Source: Elusimicrobiota bacterium (GTDB taxonomy: Bacteria; Elusimicrobiota; Elusimicrobia; Elusimicrobiales; UBA9959). Taken from it: 64,000 nucleotides of DNA. Every line of letters begins with the position of its first letter. Within the stretch, counting starts at the first letter, position 1. The notes under the pieces were generated by a model. The model had not been told where the DNA came from. It made no database searches and saw only the letters and a program-made list of their open reading frames with translations. Positions 33,168 to 42,476 of the stretch are shown in pieces. The translations under genes were made by a program, and so were the position numbers. The DNA lies in contig WOVA01000009.1 in the NCBI GenBank assembly GCA_009773155.1, forward strand, positions 1-64,000. The letters run 5' to 3'.

Positions 33168-33695
33168 ATGGCCGATTATTTCCCTTTAAAAGAGAACGTC
33201 CGCTACGAGTACCGCTACAAGAGCACCGAGTTCGAAGGCGCGGCGAAAGTTTTCATAGACATACTCAAAGTGGCGAAGAAGCCCGGCAAGACCGTAGCCC
33301 AGGCCCGCATGACCTTCGAACTGCGGGACACCCACGTCACCGAGTACGCTATCACCCGCGACGCCAAGTGGATGACCACGGCCGACGGCGTCATCATCGG
33401 CGGCCGCCGCGAGTTTCCCCTCCCGCCCAAAGAAGGCGCCAAATGGAACGAGCACCCGGACGCCAACGAGATAGTCTCGCTCTCCGACAAGGTCTCCATA
33501 AAGGCCGGAAAATTCGAGAAGTGCATGAAGGTGGTCTCCCAGCTCTCGGGCGGAGACTCCGGCAAAGCCGTCCGCTATTACGCCCCCGGCACGGGTTATA
33601 TCCTTGAGGAGTACTCCGCCGAGGACAAGACCTGCGAACTGGAGCTGGTCTCCGTCGGCAAGGTCCCGCCGCCCCCGGTAAAGAAGAAGAAGTAA
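33168..33695 (+). CDS. Conserved-looking hypothetical protein, cytoplasmic
   Basis: I do not recognise this 175-residue protein. It has no signal peptide despite a beta-rich pattern (YFPLKENVRYEYRYKSTEF, VSIKAGKFEKCMKVVSQ, VRYYAPGTGYILEEYS). That pattern is seen in small beta-barrel proteins of lipoprotein or DUF3108-like kind. It ends in a Pro/Lys tail. An AGGAGA ribosome site and an AT-rich promoter-like region precede it. asnS follows after two bases, so they are co-transcribed. Confidence 0.8.
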   Translation: MADYFPLKENVRYEYRYKSTEFEGAAKVFIDILKVAKKPGKTVAQARMTFELRDTHVTEYAITRDAKWMTTADGVIIGGRREFPLPPKEGAKWNEHPDANEIVSLSDKVSIKAGKFEKCMKVVSQLSGGDSGKAVRYYAPGTGYILEEYSAEDKTCELELVSVGKVPPPPVKKKK

Positions 33696-33697
33696 GG

Positions 33698-35098
33698 ATG
33701 AGGACCCCCACCGTAAAGCAGCTCCTGTCCTCCGATTCCCCCCGCCCGGGCGCGGCCGCCCAGGGCTGGATAAAGACCCGCAGAGATTCCAAGGCCCTCT
33801 CTTTCGCCGAACTCAACGACGGCTCCTGCCGCGCCAGCCTGCAGCTGCTCATCGAGCCGTCTGTGCCGGGCCTGGCCGAGCTGCTGCCCCGCCTGACAGT
33901 GGGCGCCGCCGTGCGCGCCGAGGGCGACCTGGTCGCCTCGCCGGGCGCCGGCCAGCAGTACGAGCTCAAGGTCTCGAAGCTGGAGATCTACGGCGACTGC
34001 GACGCCGATAAGTATCCCATACAGAAGAAAAAGACCTCCGACGAGTTCCTGCGCACCGTCGCGCACCTGCGCCCGCGCACCAACAAGTACGCCGCCATGC
34101 TGCGCGTCCGCTCGGAACTCTCTTTCGCCATACATAACTATTTCCGCGACAACGGCTTCTTCTACGTCCATACGCCCATCATTACCTCTTCCGACGGCGA
34201 AGGCGCCGGGGCCATGTTCAACGTGACCAGCATGGACCTGTCCGATCCGGCCGCGCTGCCGCGTACCGAGGCTGGCAAGACCGATTTTTCGAAGGAGCTT
34301 TTCGGCCGGCGGACCTACCTGACGGTGACCGGCCAGCTCGAAGGAGAGACTCTGGCGATGGGCCTGGGAAAGATCTACACCTTCGGCCCCACCTTCCGCG
34401 CCGAGAACTCCAACACTTACCGCCACGCCTCCGAGTTCTGGATGGTCGAGCCCGAGATGGCCTTCTACGACCTCTACGACGATATGGAGCTGGGCGAGGA
34501 TTTCCTTAAGTCCATCACCAGGGACGTCATGGCCAAATGCGCCTCCGACCTGGAGCTTTTCGGCAAGTTCGTCGAGCCCGCGCTGATGGACAACCTGAAG
34601 AACATCACCGAGAACAAGTTCGAGCGCCTGCCCTACACCGACGCCGTGAGGATACTCGAGCCCGAGAACGCCCGTTTCGAGACGAAGGTCTCCTGGGGCG
34701 TGGACCTGGCCTCCGAGCACGAGCGCTTCCTGGTCGAACAGTATTTCAAGAAGCCGGTCATCCTCTACAACAAGCCCAAGGGCGTGGCTGCCTTCTACAT
34801 GAAGCTCAACGACGACGACAGGACGGTGCGCGGCATGGACGTGCTGGTGCCCAGGATAGGCGAGGTCATCGGCGGCAGCGAGCGCGAGAACCGGCTGGAC
34901 GTACTTGAGAGGAAGCTGGCCGAGGCCGGCATAGACCCCGCGCCCTACTGGTGGTACCTGGACCTGCGCCGCTTCGGCAGTGTGCCGCACGCCGGCTTCG
35001 GCATGGGCTTCGAGCGGATGATGATGCTGATCACCGGCATAGCCAATATCCGCGATGTGACCGCCTACCCGCGCGTTCCCGGCTACGCCGATTTCTGA
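33698..35098 (+). CDS. asnS: Asparaginyl-tRNA synthetase
   Basis: AsnS charges tRNA-Asn. The 466-residue class IIb enzyme has the N-terminal OB-fold anticodon domain (QGWIKTRRDSKALSFAELND), motif 2 (FGPTFRAENSNTYRHASEFWM, whose core is FRAENSNTYRHASEF) and motif 3 (GMGFERMMMLITGIANIRDV). The TPII region ITSSDGEGAGAMF matches AsnS rather than AspS. Presence of both asnS and aspS suggests direct Asn-tRNA charging; gatCAB is not in the window. Confidence 0.96.
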   Translation: MRTPTVKQLLSSDSPRPGAAAQGWIKTRRDSKALSFAELNDGSCRASLQLLIEPSVPGLAELLPRLTVGAAVRAEGDLVASPGAGQQYELKVSKLEIYGDCDADKYPIQKKKTSDEFLRTVAHLRPRTNKYAAMLRVRSELSFAIHNYFRDNGFFYVHTPIITSSDGEGAGAMFNVTSMDLSDPAALPRTEAGKTDFSKELFGRRTYLTVTGQLEGETLAMGLGKIYTFGPTFRAENSNTYRHASEFWMVEPEMAFYDLYDDMELGEDFLKSITRDVMAKCASDLELFGKFVEPALMDNLKNITENKFERLPYTDAVRILEPENARFETKVSWGVDLASEHERFLVEQYFKKPVILYNKPKGVAAFYMKLNDDDRTVRGMDVLVPRIGEVIGGSERENRLDVLERKLAEAGIDPAPYWWYLDLRRFGSVPHAGFGMGFERMMMLITGIANIRDVTAYPRVPGYADF

Positions 35099-35110
35099 AT
35101 AAAATACCCG

Positions 35111-35653
35111 TCAGACCGACCCTGAAAGTCCCCGCTCTATCTTATGGGCGAGGGCCAGGGTCGCGCCGTTGTCTATCAGCGCGAACCCCACTACCGGCTT
35201 GACCAGCAGGCTCGCCTCGGTCCGTCCGCCGTCGTCGCGGATATCCATCTTCACCGTGATGCCGAAGGTGTGCAGCGACATCGGCGCCCTGGCTATTATC
35301 AGGCCTTTCTCCCTGTCGTTGAACTCCAGGACCAGTCCGGCCTGCTCGGTAAGGAAACGCAGTGCCAGGTCGTGGGCCTGCCCCGCCGGCAAGTTCATCC
35401 CGAACGCGCGCTCCCGCCGCAGCGAGGCGAAGTCCTCGTCGCGCCAGCCCGGCACGCTCTTGACCGCCAGCGACTGCATTTTTCCCCCCGCCAGCGATAC
35501 CAGCGCTCCGAAAAAGAGCGCGTAGAAGGCCGAGCCCCCCGCCGCCTCCCAAAAGTCGCGCGAATACGCCCAGGTCAGCGCGAACCCGGCCGTAAAGACG
35601 GCCGTGAACATGTAAAGGAACAATCTGACGTAAAATTTTCTTTCCATATTCAC
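35111..35653 (-). CDS. Membrane-anchored hypothetical protein
   Basis: I do not recognise the family. The 180-residue product has two N-terminal membrane helices (residues ~8-28 and ~38-58) and a soluble domain (LPAGQAHDLALRFLTE, KGLIIARAPMSLHTFG, ITVKMDIRDDGG). The start is a GTG with GGAG six bases upstream; an ATG two codons later is an alternative. It converges with asnS, and the MFS gene upstream is on the same strand 23 bases away. Confidence 0.7.
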   Translation of the reverse strand: MNMERKFYVRLFLYMFTAVFTAGFALTWAYSRDFWEAAGGSAFYALFFGALVSLAGGKMQSLAVKSVPGWRDEDFASLRRERAFGMNLPAGQAHDLALRFLTEQAGLVLEFNDREKGLIIARAPMSLHTFGITVKMDIRDDGGRTEASLLVKPVVGFALIDNGATLALAHKIERGLSGSV

Positions 35654-35676
35654 CCCCTGCTCCTATTTAAACAATA

Positions 35677-36492
35677 TCAGGCCGTCTTTTCAATAGAGGC
35701 CGCTGCAGAGTCCGCTGTCATCCTTCGGCGGCGGAGCGAGGTGAAGACGCCCGCGCCGGCCATGACGGCGAAGAGCACCACGGCCAGGCGCATGGACGTC
35801 AGCAGGCCCTCGGCGTCGCCGGGGCCCAGGCGCGTCTTGCCCAGTACTATCGAGAAGATGAGCAGCACCACCGCCATGCTGAACATCTGGCCGGTCAGGC
35901 GCATGGTGGACAGGGCGGCGTAGGCGACCGAGTAACAGCGGGGCTCCACTGCGCTCATGGCGGCGTTGGTATTGGGCGAGGAGAAAAGAGCCAGTCCGAA
36001 GCCCAGCACTGCCAGCGCCAGCGCCAGGTAGGGCACCGGCGTGGACGGGCCGGCTACGATGAACATGAGTATTCCGGCGGCGGTGACGCCCATGCCGGCC
36101 GAGGCTATTCCCCCGGCGTCGCGGCGGTCGGAGAGCCGCCCGGCCAGCGGCGAGAAGACGGCCATGAACACCGGCTGCACGGCCAGCAGCAGCGGCCCGG
36201 TGGCCGAGAGGGCGCAGAGTATGGAGGCGAGGGTAAAAACATAATAGCCGATGATGAAGACGCGGCGGCGTCCGTAGATATCGGCGGCGCGGCCCGCCGG
36301 GATCAGGAGGGCGCAGGCGGCCAGCAGGAAGGACAGCGACACCCAGCCCATCTGTGCCGCGCTAAGACCCAGGTCCAGCGCCATGGCGGGAAGGGCGATA
36401 TTGATGGCCCCCAGCGTGAAAGGAGTGGCGAACGCGGCGATCATCGTCATGAAGAGCACGTCGCGGCGCGCGTCGGGGCTGTGACCGGTCAT
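35677..36492 (-). CDS. MFS transporter with an internal deletion
   Basis: The 271-residue frame begins like a DHA2-type drug/H+ antiporter: TM1 with GAINIALPAM, QMGWVSLSFLLA and the loop motif GRAADIYGRRRVF. After TM3 it jumps to PVFMAVFSPLAGRLSDRRD, the loop normally following TM7-8, then continues to the C terminus. About eight membrane segments remain instead of 12 or 14. The reading frame is intact, so the missing ~150-200 residues were lost in frame. Transport is doubtful. It is divergent from the HD gene (42-base gap). Confidence 0.75.
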   Translation of the reverse strand: MTGHSPDARRDVLFMTMIAAFATPFTLGAINIALPAMALDLGLSAAQMGWVSLSFLLAACALLIPAGRAADIYGRRRVFIIGYYVFTLASILCALSATGPLLLAVQPVFMAVFSPLAGRLSDRRDAGGIASAGMGVTAAGILMFIVAGPSTPVPYLALALAVLGFGLALFSSPNTNAAMSAVEPRCYSVAYAALSTMRLTGQMFSMAVVLLIFSIVLGKTRLGPGDAEGLLTSMRLAVVLFAVMAGAGVFTSLRRRRMTADSAAASIEKTA

Positions 36493-36534
36493 GGCATATA
36501 TTTTATAATTTATCGTCGGTATTAAGGAGAGACC

Positions 36535-37092
36535 ATGAACAGGGAAGAAGCTTTGACGCTCCTGCGTGAGCACGTTAAGAACGAGAACATGATAAAGCAT
36601 TGCCTGGCTTCCGAAGCCGTGCTGCGCGCGCTGGCCGCGCGCCTGGGCCAGGACCCGGAGAAATGGGCGCTGGCGGGCCTGCTGCACGACATAGACGTGG
36701 AACTGACCGGCGGCGATATGCTGCGCCACACGCACGAGGCCGCGCGCCTGCTCAAAGAACAGGGCCTCCCCGACGACCTGGTGGAGGCCGTGCTGCTGCA
36801 CAACGAGACCGCCCATCCCGGCAGGTCCCGCACCGACGCTTTCCATACCGCGCTGGCCGCCGGCGAGACTATAACCGGCCTGATAATGGCCACCGCCATG
36901 GTCTATCCCGACAAGAAGGTCGCCTCGGTGAAGCCGTCCTCTATCGTAAAGAGGATGAAGGACAAGCGCTTCGCCGCCTCCGTCAACCGCGACACCATCC
37001 GCGAGTGCGAGAAACTGGGGCTCACCCTGGAGCAGTTCGTGGAACTCTCGCTCGACGCGATGAAGGGCGTCTCGGCCGAACTGGGGCTCTGA
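36535..37092 (+). CDS. HD-domain hydrolase
   Basis: The 185-residue protein has the HD phosphohydrolase metal residues: His in MIKHCLASE, HD in AGLLHDIDVE, further His in HTHEAARLL and LLHNE. Family members hydrolyse nucleotides or cyclic dinucleotides; the substrate cannot be told. AAGGAGA precedes the ATG. The 5'-nucleotidase gene follows after 7 bases, so a shared nucleotide-related role is possible. Confidence 0.88.
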   Translation: MNREEALTLLREHVKNENMIKHCLASEAVLRALAARLGQDPEKWALAGLLHDIDVELTGGDMLRHTHEAARLLKEQGLPDDLVEAVLLHNETAHPGRSRTDAFHTALAAGETITGLIMATAMVYPDKKVASVKPSSIVKRMKDKRFAASVNRDTIRECEKLGLTLEQFVELSLDAMKGVSAELGL

Positions 37093-37099
37093 GCGCCGC

Positions 37100-38653
37100 A
37101 TGAAAGGCCCGCGCCGCCTCCTGCCGGTACTCTTCCTGCTGCTGCCCGCCGCGGCGGCCGCGGATAAAGTCGTCGTCTACCATACCAGCGACGTTCACGG
37201 CTGGTATTCCGCCCGTCCCGCCGAGTGGGACAACGACAACCCGTCCCGCCTCATCGGCGGTTTCGCCGCGCTGTCGGCGCGCGTGAAAAAAGAGAAGCGC
37301 CCCGTCCTGCTGCTGGATTCCGGCGACATGTTCCAGGGCACGCCCGAGGGCATACTCACGCGCGGCCTGGCCAGCGTGGAGCTGATGAACGCGCTGGGCT
37401 ACGCGGCGACGGTGCCGGGCAACCACGAGTACGATTACGGCGAGGGGCAGTTGAAGGTCCTGGCCTCCAGCGCGTCCTTTCCCGTGCTGGGCGCTAACAT
37501 CTATCTGAAAGAGACGGGCGCGGTGCCCGCTCACCTGAAGCCCTATACGATAGTGGAGCGAGGAGGCAAAAAGATCGCCGTGCTCGGCCTGGCCGGCCGG
37601 CATACGGCCACTTCTACGCTGCCGCAAAACGTCGCTCACCTGGATTTCCGCGACGAGGCCGCCGAGGCGGCCCGCTGGCTTACCGAGATACGCCGGAGCA
37701 GCCCGGCCGCCGTGGTGCTGCTGATACACCTGGGCCTGGACGAGCGGCTCAGTCTCCGGCGGGTGGATATCTCCACCTGGACCTTCGCCGCGGCACCTCC
37801 AGGCACGCTCCGCGTGGCGCGGTCGGCGCCGGGCTTCGACCTGGTGCTGGGCGGGCATAACCATACCGCGCTGCTGAATGGATACCGTGACCCGGTCACG
37901 GGTACGGTGTTCGGCGAGAGCGGCTACGGCCTTTCCTATACCACCCGGGCCGAGCTGGACTTCGACGACACCACCGGCGAATTGAAGAGCGTAGAGGCGG
38001 CGCTGGTGCCGCTCTGGACGGACGAGACCGGCGAGGACGCCGCCGTGCTGGAGATGATAGCCGGCTTCAGGGCGGACGTGGAGCGCGAGATGGGCCGCGT
38101 TCTGGGCCGGGCGGCCGATGACCTGCCGCAGGATCCCGGCTGGCTGGATTCGCCCGTCGGCAATCTCCTCTGCGACCTGACGCGCGCCGCCGCGGGCGCG
38201 GACATCGCCCTGCATAATACCAAGGCGATACGGGCGCCCATACGCAAAGGCGAAGTGCGCCTGCGCGACCTGCAGCAGTCGCTGCCGTTCGAGAATACGA
38301 TAGTGACGATGAGGCTTTACGGGTCGGACCTCAAGCGCATCATGGCCGACAATATCAGACACGGCCGCAGTTTCATGCAGGTCTCGGGCCTCGAAGTCGA
38401 GTTCCGCTCCGGCGAAGGTCCCCGCCCGGCGGTGATGCGCCTGCTGAGCGGCGGCCGCGAGATAAAGGACGGCGACGACTTCCTGGTGGCCACCAACAGT
38501 TACCTCTCCGGCGGCGGCGACCACGCGGCCGGTTTCGCGGCGGGCAGGGAAGTCGCGGATACGATGAAGCCGGTCCGGGGCGTTATCGAGGACGCCCTGG
38601 CCAGGGGGCCGCTTAAGGCTCCGGCCGGAGGCAGGATCAGGCGCCTGAAATAA
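37100..38653 (+). CDS. Exported 5'-nucleotidase/2',3'-cyclic phosphodiesterase (UshA-like)
   Basis: The 517-residue product has a signal peptide (MKGPRRLLPVLFLLLPAAAAA) and the calcineurin-like metallophosphatase motifs TSDVHG, DSGDMFQG, PGNHEYDYG and LGGHNH. The C-terminal 5'-nucleotidase substrate domain follows from ~345, with NTKAIRAPIRKG, LPFENTIV and TNSYLSGGGD. It should scavenge nucleotides in the periplasm. A bidirectional terminator follows. Confidence 0.92.
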   Translation: MKGPRRLLPVLFLLLPAAAAADKVVVYHTSDVHGWYSARPAEWDNDNPSRLIGGFAALSARVKKEKRPVLLLDSGDMFQGTPEGILTRGLASVELMNALGYAATVPGNHEYDYGEGQLKVLASSASFPVLGANIYLKETGAVPAHLKPYTIVERGGKKIAVLGLAGRHTATSTLPQNVAHLDFRDEAAEAARWLTEIRRSSPAAVVLLIHLGLDERLSLRRVDISTWTFAAAPPGTLRVARSAPGFDLVLGGHNHTALLNGYRDPVTGTVFGESGYGLSYTTRAELDFDDTTGELKSVEAALVPLWTDETGEDAAVLEMIAGFRADVEREMGRVLGRAADDLPQDPGWLDSPVGNLLCDLTRAAAGADIALHNTKAIRAPIRKGEVRLRDLQQSLPFENTIVTMRLYGSDLKRIMADNIRHGRSFMQVSGLEVEFRSGEGPRPAVMRLLSGGREIKDGDDFLVATNSYLSGGGDHAAGFAAGREVADTMKPVRGVIEDALARGPLKAPAGGRIRRLK

Positions 38654-38680
38654 CGCCTGCCGCGCGCCGCCGCAAATAAA

Positions 38681-38712
38681 AAGGCCCGCCGGTCGCCCGG
38701 CGGGCCTTTTCA
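38681..38712. terminator. Bidirectional intrinsic terminator
   Basis: A perfect 12-bp stem AAGGCCCGCCGG/CCGGCGGGCCTT with a TCGC loop is flanked by an A-run on the left and a T-run on the right. It can therefore stop transcription from both convergent genes. Confidence 0.92.
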
Positions 38713-38730
38713 TTTGGGCTGTCGCCCGTC

Positions 38731-39588
38731 TTACTGGTAGAAGTACATGTTGAGGAGGTAGTTGTAGGTCGTCTCCCCGACGGTGAAGGGCTCGGTCAGC
38801 TTGTGGGTCCTGGAGCCGAGGAACTCTTTGTCGTTCTCTACGAGGAACTTCCTGTATTCCTCCAGCTTCTGCGCGGCGGCGGCCTCGTCGGTCGCGACCT
38901 TGGACTTGAAGCCCAGCTCCTTGCCGATGTAGAGCATGGTGAAGGAGTTGTCCCTGCGGATTATGTTGACGCCGGCGGTCTCGAGCAGGTCGTAGTCGAT
39001 ATCCTCGCCCTTCTTGAGTATGCGCATCTGCTTCTCATGGTCGTCGTTCTCGTCGCCCCTGGTTACGTAGTAGAGCACGAAGGTCGGGCGCAGCGCGTCG
39101 GACTTGACGTAGAAGGACGCTTTCACGGGGAGGCCGTTCTTTTCAAGGGCGGCTTCCATCGACGTCTTCAGGTTGTGCATCTCGGTAGGGTTGAGCGCGT
39201 CGTAGTTGAGTTTGTCGGCTATGAGGCGGCGCAGTACCAGGCCTTTGGGCGAGGTGTAATTGACTATGCCCATCTGTATGTCGGCCTTGTAGGTGACCTC
39301 GCCGACGACCATGCCCGCGGCCTGCAGTATCGGGTTCCACATCGCGGTGAATTCGGCGAACTCGGCCTCGGTCTTCGCGTAGGAGATCAGGCGGCTCTTG
39401 AGCGCCTGGGGCATGAGGTGAAGGCTGGTGAGGACGCCGGACTTGTCCAGCGCGGTCTCCGGCTCCTGCGCCTCGGGCAACGCGAACTCGGCGGCGGTCA
39501 CGTCTTTGACGGTGACGGCGTCGAGCTGAAAGCTGGCGGCCTGAAGCGGCGCGGAAAACAGTACTAGGGCGGCTGCTATTTTGAACAT
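38731..39588 (-). CDS. Exported hypothetical protein
   Basis: I do not recognise this 285-residue protein. A signal peptide (MFKIAAALVLFSAPLQA) is followed by a soluble, charged domain with no cysteine. Segments such as LVLRRLIADKLNYDALNPTE and LRPTFVLYYVTRGDEND suggest an alpha/beta periplasmic domain. It stands alone, with a bidirectional terminator behind it and a pair of GGGCTTTAGGACCCAT-type repeats about 60-100 bases before its start, which could regulate it. Confidence 0.75.
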   Translation of the reverse strand: MFKIAAALVLFSAPLQAASFQLDAVTVKDVTAAEFALPEAQEPETALDKSGVLTSLHLMPQALKSRLISYAKTEAEFAEFTAMWNPILQAAGMVVGEVTYKADIQMGIVNYTSPKGLVLRRLIADKLNYDALNPTEMHNLKTSMEAALEKNGLPVKASFYVKSDALRPTFVLYYVTRGDENDDHEKQMRILKKGEDIDYDLLETAGVNIIRRDNSFTMLYIGKELGFKSKVATDEAAAAQKLEEYRKFLVENDKEFLGSRTHKLTEPFTVGETTYNYLLNMYFYQ

Positions 39589-39649
39589 TTATTCCCCTCC
39601 GTAACTTGGCTTACCTGTATATTTTACATTAAAGGCCCCGGCGGTTTAA

Positions 39650-39690
39650 GGGCTTTAGGACCCATGCTCCGGCCGGGACTAAAGACCCAT
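39650..39690. repeat. Two units of the GGGCYTWWGGACSCAT-type imperfect palindrome
   Basis: GGGCTTTAGGACCCAT (39650-39665) and GGGACTAAAGACCCAT (39675-39690) lie 25 bases apart, like the three units at 20424-20480. Both blocks are intergenic and upstream of exported-protein genes. The second unit is close to the reverse complement of the first in its core. Confidence 0.5.
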
Positions 39691-39698
39691 AAGGGCAG

Positions 39699-40904
39699 TC
39701 AGGTTCTTGCGGCCCGCTCCTGGTTTTCCCAGGGGCCGAAGGCCCGGCCGGTGGACGAGAGCGAGCCGATGAACTTCCGGGTCCGCGGCGTGATCGGCGG
39801 CGGCTCGCTGGCGGCCAGCGGCGTGCCGGGCAGCGGCATGAAGGAATGAGCGTGGATCTTTGCCCCCAGCGGCAGCAGCGCTTCTATGAGGGATATGGTC
39901 GCTTTTTCGTCCGCCGGGGTTTCATCGGGCAGGCCGAAGATGAAGTCCACCACCGGCTTTATGCCGCTCGCGGCGCAGAGGCGGGCGGCCCGCAGCACGG
40001 CGCCCGCGTCATGGCCGCGGCCCAGCTTCTCCAGCAGCCGGTCGCTGCCCGTCTGCGCGCCTATCACCAGCGCCCGGTTGTCGGCGTAGGCCTTGAGCAG
40101 CATGAGGGTCTCGGGCGTGACATGGTCGGGCCTCACCTCGGACGGAAAAGAGCCGAAGAAAATACGCCCGCCGGGACCGGCCGCCTCGCGCGCGGACCTG
40201 AGGAGGTTCTCCAGCGCCGTCAGGTTCAGCCTCTTCCCGTCGGGAGAACCGTAGGAGAAAGCGTCGGGGCTGATGAAGCGGTGGTCGCGCATCTCGAGGG
40301 CGCTCATCGCCTCCAGCCAGCTCCGTATCTTGCCGACCGAGCGGTGGCGTTGCCCGGCGCCGAACAGGAAGGAGGTCTGGCAGTAGGCGCAGGCGTAGGG
40401 ACAGCCGCGGGTTATCTCCACCGGCGAGAACCGGCCCCAGCGCAGAGAGCCCGGCGGGAAGGAGTCCAGGTCCGCCGGAGAGGAGGCCGTTATCACCCGG
40501 CCGTCGGGGATATCCCCCCGGGCCAGCGAGCGGACGAAGGCCGGCAGCGTAGCCTCGGCCTCTCCGCGGAAAACGAAGTCGAAGCCGGCCTCCAGCGTGC
40601 CGCCCGGGTCCCCGGACGGATGCGGCCCGCCGGCGATAAGGACGACCTTTTTCCCGAAGGTTTCGTCCAGCGCCGCGGCCGCGGAGGCGGCGGCCGGCGC
40701 GGACAGCGTGGAGAAGGAAAGGGCGGCGACCGCGGTCTCGCCGGCGGCCAGCGCAGCGGCGGTCTCGAAGAGCAGCGAGGGGACGTCTTGGGCGAAGCGG
40801 ACGCTGAATCCTTCGGCTGGCAGCGATTCCAGCGCGCCGGAGAGTGCCGCCAGGCTGTATATGTTCTCCCTGGCCGAGAGGAAGACGAGCGTGACCGGCT
40901 TCAT
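39699..40904 (-). CDS. B12-binding-domain radical SAM protein
   Basis: The 401-residue protein has an N-terminal Rossmann-like cobalamin-binding domain without the DxHxxG motif, then a radical SAM core with CPYACAYCQTSF (CxxxCxxC) near residue 170, and VDFIFGLPDETPADE with GTPL near the end. It resembles the TIGR04013-type 'B12-binding domain/radical SAM' family of unknown substrate. The start overlaps the stop of the membrane-protein gene upstream (ATGA). Confidence 0.85.
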   Translation of the reverse strand: MKPVTLVFLSARENIYSLAALSGALESLPAEGFSVRFAQDVPSLLFETAAALAAGETAVAALSFSTLSAPAAASAAAALDETFGKKVVLIAGGPHPSGDPGGTLEAGFDFVFRGEAEATLPAFVRSLARGDIPDGRVITASSPADLDSFPPGSLRWGRFSPVEITRGCPYACAYCQTSFLFGAGQRHRSVGKIRSWLEAMSALEMRDHRFISPDAFSYGSPDGKRLNLTALENLLRSAREAAGPGGRIFFGSFPSEVRPDHVTPETLMLLKAYADNRALVIGAQTGSDRLLEKLGRGHDAGAVLRAARLCAASGIKPVVDFIFGLPDETPADEKATISLIEALLPLGAKIHAHSFMPLPGTPLAASEPPPITPRTRKFIGSLSSTGRAFGPWENQERAART

Positions 40905-41668
40905 TCTTCCGCCGGCGGTTCCTGGTCTTCCGCCTCTTCCCCGGCGTCGTCCGCCGCCGTCAGGCGGGGCCGGTCGGCCCGGTCCTTGAGTCTGCAATAG
41001 GCGATGGCCGCGGCGCAGTTGAGCCAGGGGATGAAGACGAAATTCTTGAGCGCGTGGCCGGCCACGTCCCAGAAGCCGGTCTTGAACGTCACCGACGGGG
41101 CCTTGACGGAGCCTAGGTCTATCATAGACGGGGCGAAGACCTCTATGAGCACCATCAGCCCGAGCACCGGCAGCAGGTCCGTCCGGTGCCCCTGCGTTAT
41201 CGCGGCGCTGCGCAGGAAACATTCCCTGACCGGCAGGTTTTCGTCCACCAGCGCGTACTCGCCGAAGGAGTAGGCCAGCATGATGAGTATGCCGGGCACT
41301 ATCAGCAGCATGAACCCGCCCAGCAGCATCATCGAGAATATGAGGGTGAAGGCCAGGGCCCTAAAATATATCGAGAAGCCGTAGAATATGTCGCGCAGCG
41401 ATTCCCGGCCCCTGGCGGCCTTTATGTAGAAAAGGGCCACGCCCGCTTCGATGGGTATTATGACCGCCGTCATCCACGCGTAGGCGGGCCAGACGCTGCC
41501 GAACCTGTCGGCGAGGAAATAGACCGGCACGGAGAGCAGCGGCACGGCCAGTATGGCCGGGACCAGCCGGGGCAGCATCCCCGCATAGAAATCCCAGCCG
41601 TCCGCCAGCCAGGCCAGGCCGCTGTTGCCGCGGCCCCGCCCCGCCGGGACATTTTCAGGAGTTTCCAT
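40901..41668 (-). CDS. Multi-pass membrane protein (DUF975/YciC-like)
   Basis: The 255-residue protein has about six membrane helices (for example LVPAILAVPLLSVPVYFLA and LIFSMMLLGGFMLLIVPGIL). The central motif PGILIMLAYSFGEYALVDE followed by RECFLRSAAITQGHR resembles families such as DUF975 and YciC, where 'PG...' and 'S..L..G' recur. The C terminus is acidic. Function unknown. It is co-translated with the radical SAM gene. Confidence 0.75.
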   Translation of the reverse strand: METPENVPAGRGRGNSGLAWLADGWDFYAGMLPRLVPAILAVPLLSVPVYFLADRFGSVWPAYAWMTAVIIPIEAGVALFYIKAARGRESLRDIFYGFSIYFRALAFTLIFSMMLLGGFMLLIVPGILIMLAYSFGEYALVDENLPVRECFLRSAAITQGHRTDLLPVLGLMVLIEVFAPSMIDLGSVKAPSVTFKTGFWDVAGHALKNFVFIPWLNCAAAIAYCRLKDRADRPRLTAADDAGEEAEDQEPPAEE

Positions 41669-41735
41669 TGCGGAGTAATTCTAATAAATACGGAACGCCC
41701 GTGACAGAGGCCCCAGGAATAAATAAAATGGGGAT

Positions 41736-42476
41736 ATGAATACCATCGCAACGATAGTCGCCTGCTCTCTTTTCCTGATCTCCTCTCTGCCAGCCTCCGC
41801 GGAGATCACTTCCGGAAGGGTGAAACTCCTCGATAAACCCGGAGGCAAGGTCATCGTTAAGCTCAGGAAGAATACCTTTGTTGAATGCGCCCCGGTTTCG
41901 GGCGGCTGGCAGCTGACCGGGCTGGTCTCGCTGATAGACAAGGGCGACTATAACCCTTTCACCGGCCTGATACGAGCGAAGAGCCCCCTCTATAACGAGG
42001 AGAGCGCGAAGATAGGCGAGGTCCTGACCGATGTGCGCGCCTGGCTGATAGAGGAGAAGAGCGGCCGCGCTATGCTGAGCTTCACGGGCTTCCTGAAGGA
42101 GGGCGAAATACGCCGGGATTCCCGGGTCGAGTACGCCCTGTCGAAGCTGGCGGAGGGCGCGCGGCGCGGGCTCACCCAGGAGGATTTCCGGGGGCACTTC
42201 GAGGATTTTTCTTACGAGGCCTGGGCGGGCCGGGGCTCGCTGCGCAGCTGGATGCTGAAGGACCACTGGATGGGCAGGGCGGCGCCCGGGCCGCGCATGA
42301 TACTGATCTTCGACGGCGAGCGGCTGAGCGCCGCCATACATTCCCGCCCGCTGGACACCAGGAAGTTCAGGCCCGGCGAGGGTCCGCGCGGCTATCACAT
42401 GACCTGGTTCGAGGGCATGCCCGAGACCGCCAAGGCCCGCATCCGCGACTTCTACTACCCCCTCGCCGAGAAATAA
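41736..42476 (+). CDS. Exported hypothetical protein with SH3-like start
   Basis: The 246-residue product has a signal peptide ending LPASA, then two SH3b-like segments (GRVKLLDKPGGKVIVKLRKN, LIRAKSPLYNEESAKIGEV) and a C-terminal part (MILIFDGERLSAAIHSRPL) that I do not recognise. SH3b domains often bind cell wall. Its last 22 bases overlap the 3' end of lipA on the other strand. Confidence 0.75.
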   Translation: MNTIATIVACSLFLISSLPASAEITSGRVKLLDKPGGKVIVKLRKNTFVECAPVSGGWQLTGLVSLIDKGDYNPFTGLIRAKSPLYNEESAKIGEVLTDVRAWLIEEKSGRAMLSFTGFLKEGEIRRDSRVEYALSKLAEGARRGLTQEDFRGHFEDFSYEAWAGRGSLRSWMLKDHWMGRAAPGPRMILIFDGERLSAAIHSRPLDTRKFRPGEGPRGYHMTWFEGMPETAKARIRDFYYPLAEK

